Assembly: GCA_020425695.1 (NCBI GenBank)
Contig: JAGQRE010000005.1
Location: 6,500 to 65,469 of the forward strand
Length of the DNA: 58,970 nt
From: Planctomycetota bacterium
GTDB lineage: Bacteria; Planctomycetota; UBA8742; UBA2392
Reading direction: 5' to 3'
Shown: in pieces, positions 57,837 to 58,970 of the stretch
Numbering within the stretch: the first letter of the stretch is position 1
Layout: every line of letters starts with the position of its first letter
Notes under the pieces: generated by a model
Told to the model about the DNA's origin: nothing
The model's input: only the letters and a program-made list of their open reading frames with translations
The model's database searches: none
Program-made: the position numbers and the translations under genes

Positions 57837-57979
57837 CCTGTCCCCTCCCTTGTCGGGCGTCCCGCTGTAGCCGGGAAACATCCGTTATTGGTTTTGGTCG
57901 TCTTGCGCTTGCACGTTCATAGTAGTCAAAAAGATTATCGTATCAAGCAACTTTCGAAATTATCTTTCTGGTCATATAG

Positions 57980-57993
57980 ACAGACCAGTCTGT
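57980..57993. promoter_or_regulatory. TetR-type operator upstream of the sigma factor gene
   Basis: ACAGAC-CA-GTCTGT has perfect 6-bp arms. It lies in the region upstream of the sigma factor start and just past the tetR stop, and resembles the operator at 58622 (CAGACC/GGTCTG arms). Confidence 0.5.
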
Positions 57994-58012
57994 TCTTTCA
58001 TTCCAAAAAAAC

Positions 58013-58606
58013 CTAACCATCTAAACCCAAGCGTGCACTCGCGATGCGCCACGCTGTTTCCGCAGGCCAGGTGCACTGGTGTACGGGGGAAGCGGCGAAC
58101 ACGGCCTCGGCCAAAAGGTAGATCTCGTCGCCGATGTCCTGCATTTCTTCTTCAGTCTTGCCGCTGCCGCGGAAGTGCGCTTCCACCAGTTCATATAGAA
58201 AGCGGCGCACGACACCCTTGTGCCACTTCACGAGCTCTCGTACGCGCCCGCCGCCGTCGCGGAACTCGGATACCATGTTCAAGTAAGCGCAGCCGTTGGC
58301 TGACGACCCGCAACTGCATGAGCTTCCGAGCCATTCAAAGACACGCCCGATCTTCTCAGCGGGCGTGTTGCCCTGGCTGACGACCTGACGCAGTTCAGCC
58401 ATCATCCGGTCGTGGCGCTGTTCAAGCGTTACGACCAGCAGGTCTTCCTTGGTTTTGAAATGGTGGTAAAAACTGGCCTTGCAGATGCCTGCCTGTTTGA
58501 TGACTTCATTCACGCCGGTCGAGGTGTAGCCCTTTTCGTAAAACAGGCGGGCTGCGGTCTCCAGCAGGCGTTCGCGGACATTCAGTTTGGTGGCCGTTTC
58601 AGTCAT
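58013..58606 (-). CDS. TetR-family transcriptional regulator
   Basis: A 197-residue repressor. The DNA-binding domain reads RERLLETAARLFYEKGYTSTGVNEVIKQAGICKASFYHHFKTKEDLL; the C-terminal domain has a Cys-rich SSCSCGSSANGCAYLNM segment. This resembles the AcnR/YxaF-like groups that respond to small hydrophobic or electrophilic compounds; the ligand is unknown. It is divergent from the UbiX-like gene, and two palindromes flank tetR, consistent with autoregulation. Confidence 0.9.
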   Translation of the reverse strand: MTETATKLNVRERLLETAARLFYEKGYTSTGVNEVIKQAGICKASFYHHFKTKEDLLVVTLEQRHDRMMAELRQVVSQGNTPAEKIGRVFEWLGSSCSCGSSANGCAYLNMVSEFRDGGGRVRELVKWHKGVVRRFLYELVEAHFRGSGKTEEEMQDIGDEIYLLAEAVFAASPVHQCTWPAETAWRIASARLGLDG

Positions 58607-58621
58607 GCAGGAAGTGTATAA

Positions 58622-58637
58622 CAGACCGGTCGGTCTG
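58622..58637. promoter_or_regulatory. TetR operator in the tetR-ubiX divergent region
   Basis: CAGACCG-GT-CGGTCTG is a perfect 7-bp inverted repeat 15 bases upstream of the tetR start and about 49 bases upstream of the ubiX start. Confidence 0.6.
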
Positions 58638-58685
58638 GCTAGAATTATTATCGGATAAACTCAGTCTTTTTTCATACTGGTCGGT

Positions 58686-58970
58686 ATGGCAGGCAATGAC
58701 AGGGTAATTGTGGGGGTCACAGGTGCTTCGGGCATTCAGTATGCCCAGCGTTTGCTGCAAGTTCTTGGCGATCAGGGGCTTGAAACCCACGTCGTGTTCA
58801 GTGACGCCGCCTTTGACGTATGGCGGGCGGAATTGGACGTGCCGTGCGACCCCAAGAAGCCTGATTTGAAAGCCTTCGCGGGCACAGACGGCAAGTTCCT
58901 TCTATACAGGAACACGCAGGTCGGCGCACCGCCGGCCAGCGGCAGTTTCCGCCACCGTGGCATGGTGATC
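58686..58970 (+). CDS. ubiX: UbiX-family flavin prenyltransferase (N-terminal part)
   Basis: The window ends inside this gene after 95 codons. The visible part has the flavoprotein loop VIVGVTGASGIQYAQRLL, the HVVFSDAAFDVW strand-helix and GAPPASGSFRHRGMVI, the UbiX/Pad1 signatures. UbiX makes prenylated FMN for UbiD-type decarboxylases. UbiX/UbiD homologues are used in the futalosine pathway as well as for ubiquinone, so with mqnA and mqnC in this window a menaquinone role is plausible. The ribosome-binding site is weak. A palindrome lies upstream. Confidence 0.85.
   Translation, partial: MAGNDRVIVGVTGASGIQYAQRLLQVLGDQGLETHVVFSDAAFDVWRAELDVPCDPKKPDLKAFAGTDGKFLLYRNTQVGAPPASGSFRHRGMVI

Noticed and set aside
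1..58970. CRISPR array, tRNA or rRNA genes, prophage or IS transposase
   Set aside because: No regularly spaced direct repeats, no T-loop-like tRNA patterns outside coding regions, and no transposase or phage proteins were found.

Overview
The window is a bacterial chromosome segment of high GC, with coding density of roughly 90% on both strands. It carries ordinary housekeeping loci (rpsB-tsf, prs, glmU, rplY-rpsF-ssb-rpsR-rplI, clpS, lepB, futalosine-route menaquinone genes). It also has many secreted or lipidated beta-propeller proteins, zinc-ribbon membrane proteins, a pseudopilin cluster, an ASPIC/FG-GAP protein, a gingipain-type protease and a lysine-rich histone H1-like protein. That mixture fits Planctomycetota or a related lineage. 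This is inference from gene content; there is no rRNA or tRNA here to place it. No phage, IS transposase or CRISPR array was seen.

Layout. 1-2.7 kb: partial membrane protein, then the rpsB-tsf operon. 2.7-6.8 kb: a cloverleaf-like inverted repeat, a WD40 lipoprotein, an FG-GAP/ASPIC protein and a small lipoprotein. 6.9-10.5 kb: mqnA, two small genes, mqnC, a MORN-type gene, and a displaced second copy of the mqnC 3' end. 10.5-16.4 kb: two more beta-propeller proteins, small proteins and a ROK kinase split in frame by a palindrome. 16.5-24.3 kb: Acg-type oxidoreductase, two tandem ClpS-like proteins, a glycosyltransferase, a dienelactone hydrolase and a four-gene CDGSH/RDD/GNAT operon. 24.3-33.2 kb: acyl-CoA dehydrogenase, two zinc-ribbon membrane paralogues, a peroxiredoxin with an in-frame UGA at its catalytic position, a very large signal peptidase and a PQQ-type sugar dehydrogenase. 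33.2-38.1 kb: phosphoesterase and five pseudopilins. 38.2-46.0 kb: a cytochrome c maturation operon. 46-49.3 kb: H1-like protein and ribosomal protein/ssb operon. 49.3-58.97 kb: C25 protease, prs, glmU, AraC plus aldo/keto reductase, ECF sigma factor, TetR and a partial UbiX-like gene.

Main discoveries. (1) The Bcp/PrxQ-type peroxiredoxin (28790..29254, minus) has TGA exactly where the peroxidatic cysteine belongs. A short hairpin with a GGUCU apical loop follows it, the pattern of a bacterial selenocysteine insertion signal. (2) Three 85-bp copies of an inverted-repeat element (6174, 33128, 51186) each lie 6-10 nt beyond the stop of a minus-strand gene. A compressed palindromic relative is inserted in frame in the ROK gene. 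(3) A different inverted-repeat element supplies about 33 codons at the N-terminus of CcmH. (4) The cytochrome c maturation operon has a CxxxY-type CcmE, an oversized CcmF, a cysteine-rich CcmH and split CcmI-like proteins. (5) One of the two tandem ClpS-like proteins has lost the usual N-degron-binding residues.

The genes serve respiration (menaquinone, cytochrome c), envelope and secretion functions (pseudopilins, signal peptidase, lipoproteins, protease), translation and redox defence. Start codons were chosen from ribosome-binding sites and signal peptides, so several genes are shorter than their longest open frames.
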